Below are positions 43,208-52,206 of a stretch of 64,000 nt of DNA, piece by piece. The notes under the pieces are model-generated. The model saw only the letters and a program-made list of their open reading frames with translations. It did no database searches and was not told the DNA's origin. The DNA comes from Clostridiales bacterium (GTDB lineage: Bacteria; Bacillota; Clostridia; Oscillospirales; CAG-382). The translations under genes were made by a program, and so were the position numbers. Location: positions 1 to 64,000 of the forward strand of contig QAKH01000092.1 in the NCBI GenBank assembly GCA_003343885.1. Reading direction: 5' to 3'. The stretch's first letter is position 1; each line of letters starts with the position of its first letter.

Positions 43208-44587
43208 TTGACAAAACCCCAAACTGAAAATAAAATGGGAGTAATGCCGGTAAACAAACTTCTCGTAAGCATGGCAGCGCCGATGATTGTTTCAATGCTT
43301 GTGCAGGCGCTGTATAATGTTGTTGACACAATGTTTGTTTCAAATCTCGGAAAAGACGCTTTAACTGCGCTGTCACTTGCGTTTTCTGTTCAGAACTTAA
43401 TGATATCGGTTGCCGTAGGAACAGGCGTCGGAGTTAACTCATATTTATCAAGAAGTCTCGGCGAAAGAGAATATGAAAGAGCGAATAAGGCTGCGGAAAA
43501 CGGCTTGTTTCTCTCGCTTGTCAGCTATGCGGTGTTTCTGTTGGTCGGGATTTTTCTCTCAAAACCCTATTTTGTCATGTTCGGAGCATCTGAAACCGTA
43601 ATTAAATACGGCTCTGATTATCTGTCAATCTGCTGTATTTTCTCTTTCGGAATGTTCGGTCAGATAATGTTTGAACGTCTGCTCCAATCAGTCGGAAAAA
43701 CTACGCTTACAATGTTTACTCAGCTAACAGGAGCAGTAATCAATATAATTCTTGATCCGATTATGATATACGGGTACTTCGGATTTCCGAAAATGGGTGT
43801 TGCCGGAGCGGCTCTTGCAACGGTTATAGGTCAGATAATTGCGTTTGTCTTAGCGGCAGTGCTCAACCATAAATACAATGATGAAATACATATCAGCATA
43901 AAAGGATTTCGTCCAAGTGGCTCGATAATTGCAAAGATATACAGTGTCGGAGTTCCTTCCATAGTAATGGGAACGGTTGGTTCAGTGATGACGGTCGGCA
44001 TAAATCAGATAGTACGTCTTTGCGGAGGCATTGCGGATACAGCTCAGGCAGTGTTTGGAGTTTATTTCAAGCTCCAGAGTTTCGTTTTTATGCCGGTGTT
44101 CGGACTCAATAACGGCATGGTTCCGATAATTGCCTACAATTACGGTGCAGGAAAACGCGACCGTATGACTAAAACTATAAAGCTCAGCGTAGTCTACGCC
44201 TGTGCGATGATGCTTATAGGACTTGCGATATTCCAGTTTATTCCCGACGTATTGCTAAAGATATTTGATACCGGCGCAGAGGATATGGCGGATATGCTTA
44301 CAATAGGTGTTCCGGCGCTTCGCAGGATAAGCTTGAGCTTTGTCTTTGCAGGATTCTGTATCGTAATGCTTTCGGTGTTCCAGGCGCTCGGCCACGGATT
44401 CTTGAGCCTTACGGTTTCGGCACTTCGTCAGCTCGGCGTGCTTTTGCCTGTTGCGTTTATTATAGCTCTTACAACGAGAAATGTCGAAACAATGTGGTTT
44501 GCTTTTCCGATTGCCGAGCTTGTGTCCGTACTTCTTTCTACTCTGTTTATGAAGCACGTTTATAATAAAGAAATAAAGAATATGTAG
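43208..44587 (+). CDS. MATE-family efflux transporter
   Basis: 459 residues with about 12 membrane helices. MATE signatures include PMIVSMLVQALYNVVDTMFVSNLG near the start, NIILDPIMIYGYFGFPKMGVAGAALATVIGQ in the middle and FGLNNGMVPIIAYNYGAGKRDR in the second half. These export drugs or metabolites using Na+ or H+. The start is taken as TTG at 43208, nine bases after AAAGGA. An ATG at 43199 lies only two bases after the site, and other upstream starts fall in the promoter. It is transcribed alone and is divergent from DUF1893. Confidence 0.9.
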   Translation: MTKPQTENKMGVMPVNKLLVSMAAPMIVSMLVQALYNVVDTMFVSNLGKDALTALSLAFSVQNLMISVAVGTGVGVNSYLSRSLGEREYERANKAAENGLFLSLVSYAVFLLVGIFLSKPYFVMFGASETVIKYGSDYLSICCIFSFGMFGQIMFERLLQSVGKTTLTMFTQLTGAVINIILDPIMIYGYFGFPKMGVAGAALATVIGQIIAFVLAAVLNHKYNDEIHISIKGFRPSGSIIAKIYSVGVPSIVMGTVGSVMTVGINQIVRLCGGIADTAQAVFGVYFKLQSFVFMPVFGLNNGMVPIIAYNYGAGKRDRMTKTIKLSVVYACAMMLIGLAIFQFIPDVLLKIFDTGAEDMADMLTIGVPALRRISLSFVFAGFCIVMLSVFQALGHGFLSLTVSALRQLGVLLPVAFIIALTTRNVETMWFAFPIAELVSVLLSTLFMKHVYNKEIKNM

Positions 44588-44678
44588 CAAATATTACCGC
44601 TTTGAAAACGCTTTTGATGATAAGGCGGGATAAGTGCAATATAAAGATTAACCGATTGTTAAATTGAGCATTTTTGTG

Positions 44679-44707
44679 TTGACAAAACAGAGAATGTGTT
44701 GTAAAAT
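44679..44707 (+). promoter_or_regulatory. Sigma-A promoter of the ilv operon
   Basis: Perfect TTGACA (44679-44684), 17 bp, TAAAAT (44702-44707). Transcription should start near 44714, at the 5' end of the T-box leader. Confidence 0.9.
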
Positions 44708-44713
44708 AAAAAT

Positions 44714-45029
44714 AATTTAAAAAATCAAATGCGTTTAAGAGGAAAAAAGTTGCGTATCAGCATTCCAGAGAGCCGTCGTTTGCTGAAAGACGGTATGAGG
44801 TTCGTAATATAGTCATCCTCCCAGCATTGTGTTGAAAGGCTTTGTGTAATAAAAGCCGATTAGACTTCAACGGGTTCTCCCGTTACAGGGAACCGTGTTG
44901 ATAGACACGGACAAAGCGGGGCGCACGTGTGTTTTTTGCACGGCGTCAAAAAGAGTGGTACCGCGAAGAAATATGATGCTTCGTCTCTTTTGCATGGCAG
45001 ATGACTGCCGTGCAGAGGAGACTTTTTTT
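44714..45029 (+). promoter_or_regulatory. T-box leader of ilvBNC, tRNA-sensing attenuator
   Basis: Stem I shows AGAGAG (AG bulge region) and a GCTGAAAG distal loop at about 44768-44792. The conserved T-box AGAGTGGTACCGCG is at 44952-44965. It is followed by the terminator GTCTC-TTTTGCA-TGGCAG / CTGCCG-TGCA-GAGGAGAC (44983-45022) with seven T. Uncharged tRNA binding would form the antiterminator and allow ilvBNC expression. The specifier is not certain; the triplet before CCTCCCAGC could be read as GUC (Val, followed by A), which suits the operon, but AUC (Ile) cannot be excluded. Confidence 0.93.
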
Positions 45030-45087
45030 ATGACTGAGCCAAAGACTTCGGTCAAACCCTAAAAAGATGTGCAAGGAGAAATAAGCA

Positions 45088-46764
45088 ATGAAGATGACAG
45101 GCGCGCAGATTATTGTTGAAACCCTCATCGAGCAGGGAACCGATACGGTTTTCGGATATCCCGGCGGTCAGGTGCTCAACATATATGATGAGCTATATAA
45201 AAACAGCGACAGGTTAAGGCATGTCCTTACGGCACACGAACAGGGAGCAGCGCATGCTGCCGACGGTTATTCCCGTGCCACGGGACGAGTAGGAGTTGTT
45301 ATTGCAACTTCCGGCCCCGGCGCCACGAATTTGGTAACAGGAATAGCCACAGCAATGCTTGACTCGGTTCCGATGGTTGCAATAACCGGAAACGTGCCGT
45401 GTGACCTTATAGGAAGAGATAGCTTTCAGGAGATTGATATAACCGGTATTACCCTGCCGATTACAAAGCATAACTACTTTGTCCAGAGTGCGGACAGCCT
45501 TGCGGATATTATCAGGGAAGCCTTTAAGATAGCTAAGTCCGGACGCCCGGGACCTGTGCTTATCGACGTCCCGAAGGACGTGCAGATATCTCTCGGCGAG
45601 TACGAGCCGGCAAAGGTTGTCGAACCGTTTGAAAGCAAATATGCGGATGAAGAATCTATTGACATGGCAGCAAAACTCATCTCCGAATGTAAAAGACCGT
45701 ATATTTATATCGGCGGCGGAGTTGCCGGAGCAGGCATGGCAGAGCAAATTGAGAAATTTGCCGACAAGATTGACGCAGTTATCGGATGTTCATTTATGGG
45801 ACTTTCAGCAGTGCCGACGGATAATCCTCGTTTTCTCGGAATGCACGGAATGCACGGACACTATGCGTCGTCTGTTTCTCAGGACGAGGCAGACCTCATA
45901 ATAGCAGTGGGAGTACGTTTCAGCGACAGAGCTACCGGTAAAAAATCAAGATACGGCAAAAACGCGAAAATAATACACCTTGACGTGGATTTTTCCGAGA
46001 TAAATAAGAATATAAACGTAGAAGTAGGAGTATGCGGAGAACTGAAGAATTCTCTGGCAAGGATAGATAAGAAAACACCGGCCGCAAAGCATCCGGAATG
46101 GATTGCCAAGGTAAACGAGTTTGTCGAGAAAGAAAATTCCCGGTACATAGTTACGCCAAAGCTTACTCCGAAACGCCTGATAGATATAATCAACGCAAAT
46201 ATCGACGCAGATACCGTCATCGCGACCGACGTAGGTCAGCACCAGATGTGGGCTGCTCAGTACTGCAACTTCAAAAAGCCGCGCAAAATGGTTTCAAGCG
46301 GCGGACTGGGCACTATGGGCTTCGGTATGGGCGCTGCAATAGGAGCGTCAATAGGCTCGGGATGCAGAACAGTGCTTATAACGGGTGACGGAAGCTTCGG
46401 AATGAACCTTAACGAGATGGCAACTGCCGTGTCAACAGGAGCGCCCGTTACAATAGTAATTTTCAATAACGGCGTTCTCGGAATGGTCCGACAGTGGCAG
46501 ACTCTGTTTTTTAACAAGCATTATTCAAATACTACGCTTGAAAGAAAAACGGATTTTGTAAAGCTTGCTGAGGCGTTCGGCGCAAAAGGACTTCGTGCCG
46601 ATACACCGGAAAGCTTCGAAAAGGCGTTCCGCGAAGCGTATGAGACAAACGGTCCGGTGCTCATCGACTGCAAGATTGACCAGGATGAGTTTGTTCTTCC
46701 CATGCTCCCGCCCGGAGGAAGTATAGACGATATCATTGTGGGAAAGGAGCAGGACGATGAATAA
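45088..46764 (+). CDS. ilvB: Acetolactate synthase, large subunit
   Basis: 558 residues. It condenses two pyruvates, or pyruvate and 2-oxobutyrate, in valine, leucine and isoleucine synthesis, using thiamine diphosphate, Mg and FAD. The catalytic Glu is in HEQGAAHAADGY (~residue 50), the ThDP/Mg motif is GDGSFGMNLNEMAT with NN downstream, and the FAD region is FLGMHGMHGHY. GGAG precedes the ATG. It is the first gene after the T-box leader, and the next gene overlaps its last 8 bases. Confidence 0.95.
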   Translation: MKMTGAQIIVETLIEQGTDTVFGYPGGQVLNIYDELYKNSDRLRHVLTAHEQGAAHAADGYSRATGRVGVVIATSGPGATNLVTGIATAMLDSVPMVAITGNVPCDLIGRDSFQEIDITGITLPITKHNYFVQSADSLADIIREAFKIAKSGRPGPVLIDVPKDVQISLGEYEPAKVVEPFESKYADEESIDMAAKLISECKRPYIYIGGGVAGAGMAEQIEKFADKIDAVIGCSFMGLSAVPTDNPRFLGMHGMHGHYASSVSQDEADLIIAVGVRFSDRATGKKSRYGKNAKIIHLDVDFSEINKNINVEVGVCGELKNSLARIDKKTPAAKHPEWIAKVNEFVEKENSRYIVTPKLTPKRLIDIINANIDADTVIATDVGQHQMWAAQYCNFKKPRKMVSSGGLGTMGFGMGAAIGASIGSGCRTVLITGDGSFGMNLNEMATAVSTGAPVTIVIFNNGVLGMVRQWQTLFFNKHYSNTTLERKTDFVKLAEAFGAKGLRADTPESFEKAFREAYETNGPVLIDCKIDQDEFVLPMLPPGGSIDDIIVGKEQDDE

Positions 46765-47266
46765 TAAAGATAATCAGTTTGTTATAGCGGTTTACGTGGA
46801 TAATAAGTCGGGCGTGCTTACAAGGGTTACCAGCATGTTTACCCGCAGAGGCTTCAATATTGACGCTCTGACAGTCGGAGAAACGGAGTCTCCGGAATAT
46901 TCCCGTATAACCATAACCATGAGCGGCGACGGATATGCTAAGGAACAGATGATAAACCAGCTCCGTAAGCTTTTCAACGTAAAAAAGGTTGAGGTTCTCG
47001 AAAAAGGCGACTGTCTTGACCGTGAGCTTATGCTTATAAAGGTAAAAAATTCCGCCGAACACAGGCAGGACATCACATCGGTTGTGGATATTTTCGGCGG
47101 CAAGATAATTGACTATTCAGTGGAAGCACTGTGTATTGAGGTTACAGGAGAACCGTCAAAAATAGACGCCTTTGTAAAAATCATGCAGCCGTGCGGTATT
47201 ATTGAAATGTGCCGTACCGGAACCGTGGCGCTTGAAAGAGGCGGCTCAAGCCTGCTTGCAAGATAA
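46757..47266 (+). CDS. ilvN: Acetolactate synthase, small regulatory subunit
   Basis: 169 residues. An N-terminal ACT domain (VAVYVDNKSGVLTRVTSMFTRRGFNIDALTVG in outline) senses valine for feedback control. The C-terminal domain (DIFGGKIIDYSVEALCIEVTG ... GIIEMCRTG) binds the large subunit. ATG 46757 follows AAAGGAG; it overlaps ilvB by 8 bases, typical of a coupled holoenzyme pair. Confidence 0.93.
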   Translation: MNNKDNQFVIAVYVDNKSGVLTRVTSMFTRRGFNIDALTVGETESPEYSRITITMSGDGYAKEQMINQLRKLFNVKKVEVLEKGDCLDRELMLIKVKNSAEHRQDITSVVDIFGGKIIDYSVEALCIEVTGEPSKIDAFVKIMQPCGIIEMCRTGTVALERGGSSLLAR

Positions 47267-47371
47267 AAGCAAAAGCTTGACCGTTGATTATATTTTGGAA
47301 TTATCGGATTACACACTATTTTAATTTTAACTATAAAACTTTTTAACCAAAAAGGAAAAGGAGATTTTGGT

Positions 47372-48388
47372 ATGTCAAACATTTACTATCAGCAGGACTG
47401 CGATTTAAACAAGCTTAAGGGCAAAACCGTTGCCATAATAGGTTACGGTTCCCAGGGACACGCTCACGCGCTCAACCTCAGAGATTCAGGAGTAGACGTT
47501 GTTGTCGGACTTTATAACGGCTCAAAGAGCTGGGAAAAGGCTGAAAAAGCAGGTCTTAAGGTTATGACTTCAGCTGAAGCCGCAAAAGCAGCTGACATCA
47601 TCATGATTCTTATCAATGATGAAAAGCAGGCTAAACTCTATAAGGAAAGCATTGAGCCTAACCTTACAGAGGGCAAGACCCTTGCGTTCGCTCACGGATT
47701 TAATATTCACTTCAAGTGTATCCGTCCCCCCAAGAATGTCAACGTAATAATGATTGCTCCTAAAGGTCCCGGTCATACCGTAAGAAGCGAATATCAGGCA
47801 GGCAAAGGCGTTCCGTGCCTTATCGCGGTTGAACAGGACGCAACAGGCGACGCACTTGATATAGGACTTGCTTATGCGCTTGGTATCGGCGGCGCCCGTG
47901 CCGGTGTTCTTGAAACAACATTCCGCACCGAAACCGAAACCGACCTCTTCGGAGAGCAGGCAGTGCTTTGCGGCGGTGTGTGCGCACTCATGCAGGCAGG
48001 TTTTGAAACACTTGTCGAAGCCGGATACGATCCGAGAAACGCTTACTTTGAGTGTATCCATGAAATGAAGCTTATCGTTGACCTCATTTATCAGAGCGGA
48101 TTTGAGGGAATGAGATATTCTATCTCCAATACCGCTGAGTACGGCGATTATATTACAGGTCCCAAGATTATAACCGAGGAAACCAAGAAGACCATGAAGA
48201 AGATACTGTCCGATATCCAGGACGGCTCCTTTGCAAAAGAATTCCTTCTCGATATGTCAGACGCAGGAAGCCAGGTTCACTTCAACGCAATGCGTCAGAT
48301 TGCCGCAGAGCATCCGTCTGAGATTGTCGGAAAAGAAATCCGCAAGCTTTACAGCTGGAGCGACGAGGATAAGCTCATAAACAACTGA
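47372..48388 (+). CDS. ilvC: Ketol-acid reductoisomerase, class I
   Basis: 338 residues, class I size. It isomerises and reduces acetolactate to dihydroxy-isovalerate with NAD(P)H and Mg. The dinucleotide loop is GYGSQGHAHALNLRDSG, the Mg-binding part EQAVLCGG and the knotted helical domain ETLVEAGYDPRNAYFECIHEMKLIVDLI in outline. AAAAGGAG precedes the ATG. It is the third gene of the T-box-controlled operon, 105 bp after ilvN. ilvD and ilvE are not present in this window. Confidence 0.96.
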   Translation: MSNIYYQQDCDLNKLKGKTVAIIGYGSQGHAHALNLRDSGVDVVVGLYNGSKSWEKAEKAGLKVMTSAEAAKAADIIMILINDEKQAKLYKESIEPNLTEGKTLAFAHGFNIHFKCIRPPKNVNVIMIAPKGPGHTVRSEYQAGKGVPCLIAVEQDATGDALDIGLAYALGIGGARAGVLETTFRTETETDLFGEQAVLCGGVCALMQAGFETLVEAGYDPRNAYFECIHEMKLIVDLIYQSGFEGMRYSISNTAEYGDYITGPKIITEETKKTMKKILSDIQDGSFAKEFLLDMSDAGSQVHFNAMRQIAAEHPSEIVGKEIRKLYSWSDEDKLINN

Positions 48389-48405
48389 TACAGGACAGCT
48401 TAACA

Positions 48406-48455
48406 GTATCTGATTGTATCTGATTGTATTTTATTGCGTCTAACTGTACTTTACT
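48406..48455. repeat. Five imperfect 10-bp tandem repeats
   Basis: GTATCTGATT, GTATCTGATT, GTATTTTATT, GCGTCTAACT, GTACTTTACT in direct succession between the ilvC stop and its terminator. Confidence 0.75.
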
Positions 48456-48466
48456 GACATAAAACG

Positions 48467-48498
48467 GCGGACTGATTAGGTTGTTCAGTCCGCGTTTT
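48467..48498 (+). terminator. Terminator of the ilv operon
   Basis: GCGGACTGA (48467-48475) pairs with TCAGTCCGC (48485-48493), then GTTTTGTT. Confidence 0.8.
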
Positions 48499-48580
48499 GT
48501 TGGGACAAAGCTCTATGGTATACTTGTGCCGAAAGAATGTGTACCGACGCAAAGACAACGTGACCGAAAGGAAGATAGCA

Positions 48581-49789
48581 ATGAGTCTTAATCCACAGCA
48601 GATTGCCGAGGGACTTATGTCGGCAGTGTTTTTCCGAAACGCATGCAGACAGCCGATTTTAAGTAAACTTGAAAAATTTATCCTTTGTCTGTGTGAAGAA
48701 ACCGACAAAATGAAAAAAATCACAGCATACAGCGACTTTGTTTCCGAGGTATACGCATCGGGCGGAGATTTCGGAAAGAGCCTTGCGGATATTCTGGAAT
48801 GTGACGATAACGTTTACGCAAGAATGAAAGCGGCAGGGAAGATAATTCCGGAAAATATGACAGACTGTTTTATATCGGAACTGAAATTTTTCAGCTCGCT
48901 CACCGAGATTGACTGCCATGACCTGATTAAAACAGCCGCTATTCCGGAGTCGACCGCGAAATTTGATAATACACGCTTCGATTTTTGCAGTACAATACCT
49001 GCCCGTCTGGCAGAGTGCGCAAAGTACGGATACGGTATGTACGCAAGATACGGAATGTTCCGCGTAGGCCCTGACGGAAAGCTGCTGCCGGTTCTTTCTC
49101 CCGATACCGTCGAGCTTTCTTCACTTATTGGTTATGAGACTGAGAGAAAGCAGGTTTTGGATAACACACTTGCTCTCATTGAAGGAAAACCGGCGGCGAA
49201 CGTGCTGCTTTGCGGAGATGCCGGAACCGGTAAATCTTCCACGGTTAAGGCTGTTGCAAATCGTTTTCGTCCTGACGGCGTAAGACTTATCGAGCTTAGG
49301 AAGGACCAGCTCGCTTTGCTTCCGGAAGTTATGGGTGAAATAGCTGAAAATCCCTTAAAGTTCATAATTTTTGTAGACGATTTGTCTTTTGCGTGCGATG
49401 ACGACGGTTTCGGCGCGCTGAAAGCGGCTCTTGAGGGCTCAGCGTCGGCTAAAGCCTCAAATGCAGTCATTTACGCAACGAGCAACCGCAGACACCTTGT
49501 CAAGGAAACATTTTCTTCAAGACTGGGCGACGATGTACACAGAAACGATACCATGGAAGAGCTTATGTCGCTGTCTGAGCGTTTCGGACTTACCGTTCTG
49601 TTCTCAAAGCCTAAAAAAGAGCTGTATATGCAGATTGTAACCGCTCTTGTAAAAGAAAACGGAATAGAAATGGATCCGAAAGAGCTTGAATTAAAGGCGG
49701 AAGCATTTGCGCTTGCCAAGGGCGGTCGCTCAGCGAGGGTTGCCGGACAGTTCGCCGACAGCCTGCTCACGCAGGAAATGGGCAAATAG
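48581..49789 (+). CDS. DUF815 AAA-type ATPase
   Basis: 402 residues from ATG 48581 (AAAGGAAG upstream). An N-terminal helical region (~1-190) precedes the P-loop domain: IGYETERKQVLDNTLALIEG, Walker A LLCGDAGTGKSSTVKA, Walker B FIIFVDDLSF, and the DUF815 sensor-like motif VIYATSNRRHLVKE. The last ~70 residues form a lid (ALAKGGRSARVAGQFAD). The family is broadly conserved and predicted to be a remodelling ATPase; the substrate is unknown. It is a single-gene unit between the ilv terminator and the hairpin at 49969. Confidence 0.85.
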   Translation: MSLNPQQIAEGLMSAVFFRNACRQPILSKLEKFILCLCEETDKMKKITAYSDFVSEVYASGGDFGKSLADILECDDNVYARMKAAGKIIPENMTDCFISELKFFSSLTEIDCHDLIKTAAIPESTAKFDNTRFDFCSTIPARLAECAKYGYGMYARYGMFRVGPDGKLLPVLSPDTVELSSLIGYETERKQVLDNTLALIEGKPAANVLLCGDAGTGKSSTVKAVANRFRPDGVRLIELRKDQLALLPEVMGEIAENPLKFIIFVDDLSFACDDDGFGALKAALEGSASAKASNAVIYATSNRRHLVKETFSSRLGDDVHRNDTMEELMSLSERFGLTVLFSKPKKELYMQIVTALVKENGIEMDPKELELKAEAFALAKGGRSARVAGQFADSLLTQEMGK

Positions 49790-49968
49790 CGCAAATTGCG
49801 CGAATAGCGCCTTGATAATTGTGAATAACAGTAAAACGGCATCATATAACTGTTATTTTGAAAAAATTGTCATAAGTCACCACAAGTAATTAAGAACAAT
49901 ATAATTAAATTTGGTTTACATAATCTTATATCTTAATTTGATGTATGTAGGATATGAGCAAAAATTAT

Positions 49969-50010
49969 GGGATGACACGAATGAGAATTCATTTATGTCA
50001 TCCCTTTTTT
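49969..50010 (+). terminator. Strong terminator
   Basis: GGGATGACA (49969-49977) pairs with TGTCATCCC (49996-50004), with an inner AATGA/TTCATT stem, and is followed by six T. It lies ~180 bp after the DUF815 stop. The 49790-49968 stretch shows no gene; a short RNA ending here is possible. Confidence 0.85.
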
Positions 50011-50117
50011 GATTTGCTGTAAAATAATCAGTAAATCTTATTTTTTCGGCAATACTTCACCGAAAGGCGCCGAGCATATAACAAATAATTGTTTATGACG
50101 GCTTATCATGAATTATT

Positions 50118-50315
50118 TTAGCCGTTTGTCTTCATAGCGTTTTCTGCGTTCATGATCATCTTTTTAACCATCTGACCACCTACAGAACCAGCCTGCTTTG
50201 CAGTAAGGTCGCCGTTGTAACCCTGCTTGAGAGTAACGCCAACTTCGCTTGCAGCTTCCATCTTAAACTTATCCATAGCTTCCTTAGCTTCGGGAACCAA
50301 TCTCTTGTTATTCAT
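50118..50315 (-). CDS. Small acid-soluble spore protein, alpha/beta type
   Basis: 65 residues. SASPs coat DNA in spores and protect it from UV and heat. The signature pair EVGVTLKQGYNGDLTAKQAGSVGGQMVKKMI in outline matches the family, with the GPR-protease region around EAASEVGV. It should be a sigma-G target; on the minus strand GTAATA, 17 bp, AATACTA upstream of the leader loosely resembles the sigma-G promoter. AAGGAGAA precedes the ATG. Confidence 0.93.
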   Translation of the reverse strand: MNNKRLVPEAKEAMDKFKMEAASEVGVTLKQGYNGDLTAKQAGSVGGQMVKKMIMNAENAMKTNG

Positions 50316-50679
50316 AATAAATTCTCCTTAAAATTCTGATTGTAAGCACGCGTAAACTGTAATTGTTTATCGGCTTTACGTCGATAGTATTTGCATGCTT
50401 TCAAAATATATTACTGTAAAGATTTGTTAATTTCTTTACATCGACGGAACGTCTGAAACTCTGTTTTTTTATTTTGCTTGTAAACGGTCGTTTCGTTTTC
50501 CGTCGCAGATATTTTGTGCGGAAATAATTTTTTAATTCATCAAAACAAAAGGAATTTTAAGGATTTTTGGCAAAATTCGATAAATTCAATATGGTTACAA
50601 TTTATATAGCAGTATTTTTAAAATAAATAACTATTATATTTTAATATATTTTAAAATTAAGTTAAAATATACAAATTAA

Positions 50680-50708
50680 TTGACAAAATATGAGCTTTAA
50701 TGTACAAT
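50680..50708 (+). promoter_or_regulatory. Sigma-A promoter of the small-gene array
   Basis: Perfect TTGACA (50680-50685), 17 bp, TACAAT (50703-50708), about 120 bp before the first gene of the array. The 50316-50679 stretch is very AT-rich and otherwise shows nothing beyond the spore-gene leader. Confidence 0.85.
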
Positions 50709-50831
50709 TATTATGAAAACAAAGTATAAATAATAAAAAGTATTTTAATTGTAATACTCTGAATTTGTCTTATTTCAGAAGTAAGGCAATTTATATAGGA
50801 AGATTTGAGTGTAAAGGCGTGAGCGAAAAGT

Positions 50832-51161
50832 ATGAAAAACAAGAAAAACATAGATAACAAAAACAACATAAGTGACTCAAGAATAACCAATCAGGACAAG
50901 TATTTACATGGCAGGACTATGAAAAAATATACCTTTGAAAAGCAAGGAAACCGGGATCACGAACATTGCGCCTTTTGTTGGAAAAAAATCATTCCCGGTA
51001 TGGAAGAATACACTACGGAAGACGGAGCTTACTGGGTTTGCGAAACTTGTTTTGAAGACTTTAAGGACAAATTTGGTTGGAAATTAAAACAAAGACTTAG
51101 TTTATATCTTAATTACTTTACCTATGTTTATTTATGTATAAGGTTGTTTGAAGAAATTTAA
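50832..51161 (+). CDS. Small zinc-ribbon-like protein, first gene of the array
   Basis: 109 residues. A polar, Asn/Lys-rich start (~1-30) is followed by two CxxC knuckles: HEHCAFCWKKI and YWVCETCFEDFKDKFGWKL, about 25 residues apart, suggesting one zinc site. I recall similar small proteins beside toxin/immunity genes in Clostridia, but cannot name a family. The ribosome site is weak (GAGCGAAAAG before ATG 50832). It is first after the promoter at 50680 and AT-rich like the genes that follow. Confidence 0.65.
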   Translation: MKNKKNIDNKNNISDSRITNQDKYLHGRTMKKYTFEKQGNRDHEHCAFCWKKIIPGMEEYTTEDGAYWVCETCFEDFKDKFGWKLKQRLSLYLNYFTYVYLCIRLFEEI

Positions 51162-51192
51162 TTATTTTTAATAAATTAGAGGTGCATGATAA

Positions 51193-51564
51193 ATGGTTGT
51201 AAAAGAAATTATTTTTATGGACTCTCAAGAAGATTTAGCTGAAGCTGAGGTTCTTGTGACTGACGGAAAATATGACTTGTTTTGCTTCTGTCACCCTTGT
51301 GTGTATAAAGTGAATGATAAAATTATTGAGCCGCTTAGCTGTTTAGATTCAGATAATATAGTAATTTCTGAAGAAAAGGAGTGTTACGTACGAAGGGTAG
51401 GAGAAACATTCGAACACCATATATGCGGATGCTTGTCTGATAAAGAAAAAGGTATCGTATCGATCGGAGAAATTCTTATTTCTATACATGCAAATCTTAT
51501 TCCAAAAGACATCGCACAAGGTTCTTATATTGAGTTTGATGTAACAAGAATTGATTTGTGTTAA
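51193..51564 (+). CDS. Unknown 123-residue array protein
   Basis: Cytosolic, acidic, with cysteine-rich positions (LFCFCHPCVYKV, HHICGCLSD). Predicted mostly beta. No family recognised. It starts 31 bp after the previous gene, with AGAGGTGCAT before the ATG. Size, acidity and position in a one-strand row of unrelated small genes are what one expects of an immunity protein; this is inference. Confidence 0.65.
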   Translation: MVVKEIIFMDSQEDLAEAEVLVTDGKYDLFCFCHPCVYKVNDKIIEPLSCLDSDNIVISEEKECYVRRVGETFEHHICGCLSDKEKGIVSIGEILISIHANLIPKDIAQGSYIEFDVTRIDLC

Positions 51565-51623
51565 AACATAATAGGGATAGTTCTAATAATTGAAATTATT
51601 TAATTTAAATCGGAGATTTTGAT

Positions 51624-52133
51624 ATGTTATCAACATTAAAGTTTATAATACCGCTTATTTCATTTATTTTTCATACATTATTATTTCCGGTAAAGTTTTG
51701 TCTGCAGGAATATCCATCCGAAAATACGGACAGAGATTTTGTCGTTGTACGCTTTGACAGCACGAAAAATTGGTGGATCCTTACCGGAGACAAAAACGGA
51801 TTGAAGGATTTTAATAAGGTGCCTGATATTCCTGTTGAGATAGAGGGGAAAAACATCGAAGAAATCGTGTCCGGTGATTTATACATAAATTTTGAGCCGA
51901 CATATTTCGTGTTATGGGGAGATATTGAAAAAAAGGAAGTACGGGACATTGTGGATGGCAGAGAGATTGTTTCAAAGCAGTTAACTATTGACTGCACAGA
52001 TTGGGATATTTTGTATGAAGTTAGCAGCCGCAATGAATTCAGAGCTAAATTTCCCCGCAAATACCTTACAATATATGATTTCAAATGGTTTGACAAATTG
52101 CAATTTTGGAATTATGATGAATACTATTATTGA
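51624..52133 (+). CDS. Unknown membrane-anchored array protein, 169 residues
   Basis: One hydrophobic N-terminal segment (LKFIIPLISFIFHTLLFPVKF) followed by an exposed acidic, beta-rich domain (DFVVVRFDSTKNWWILTGDKNG ... FVLWGDIEKKEVRDIVDG) and an aromatic C-terminus (WNYDEYYY). CGGAGA precedes the ATG. Function unknown; the layout suits an anchored immunity or inhibitor protein. Confidence 0.65.
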   Translation: MLSTLKFIIPLISFIFHTLLFPVKFCLQEYPSENTDRDFVVVRFDSTKNWWILTGDKNGLKDFNKVPDIPVEIEGKNIEEIVSGDLYINFEPTYFVLWGDIEKKEVRDIVDGREIVSKQLTIDCTDWDILYEVSSRNEFRAKFPRKYLTIYDFKWFDKLQFWNYDEYYY

Positions 52134-52206
52134 TTTTTAATACGTGCAGAGTTTATTATTTTGCTTAAATGAACTGATCGTAAGTTTACATAGGGAGTTT
52201 TGTATT

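Noticed and set aside
44867..45128. Minus-strand frames opposite the T-box leader
   Set aside because: They lie on the complement of a structured regulatory RNA and have no translation signals.
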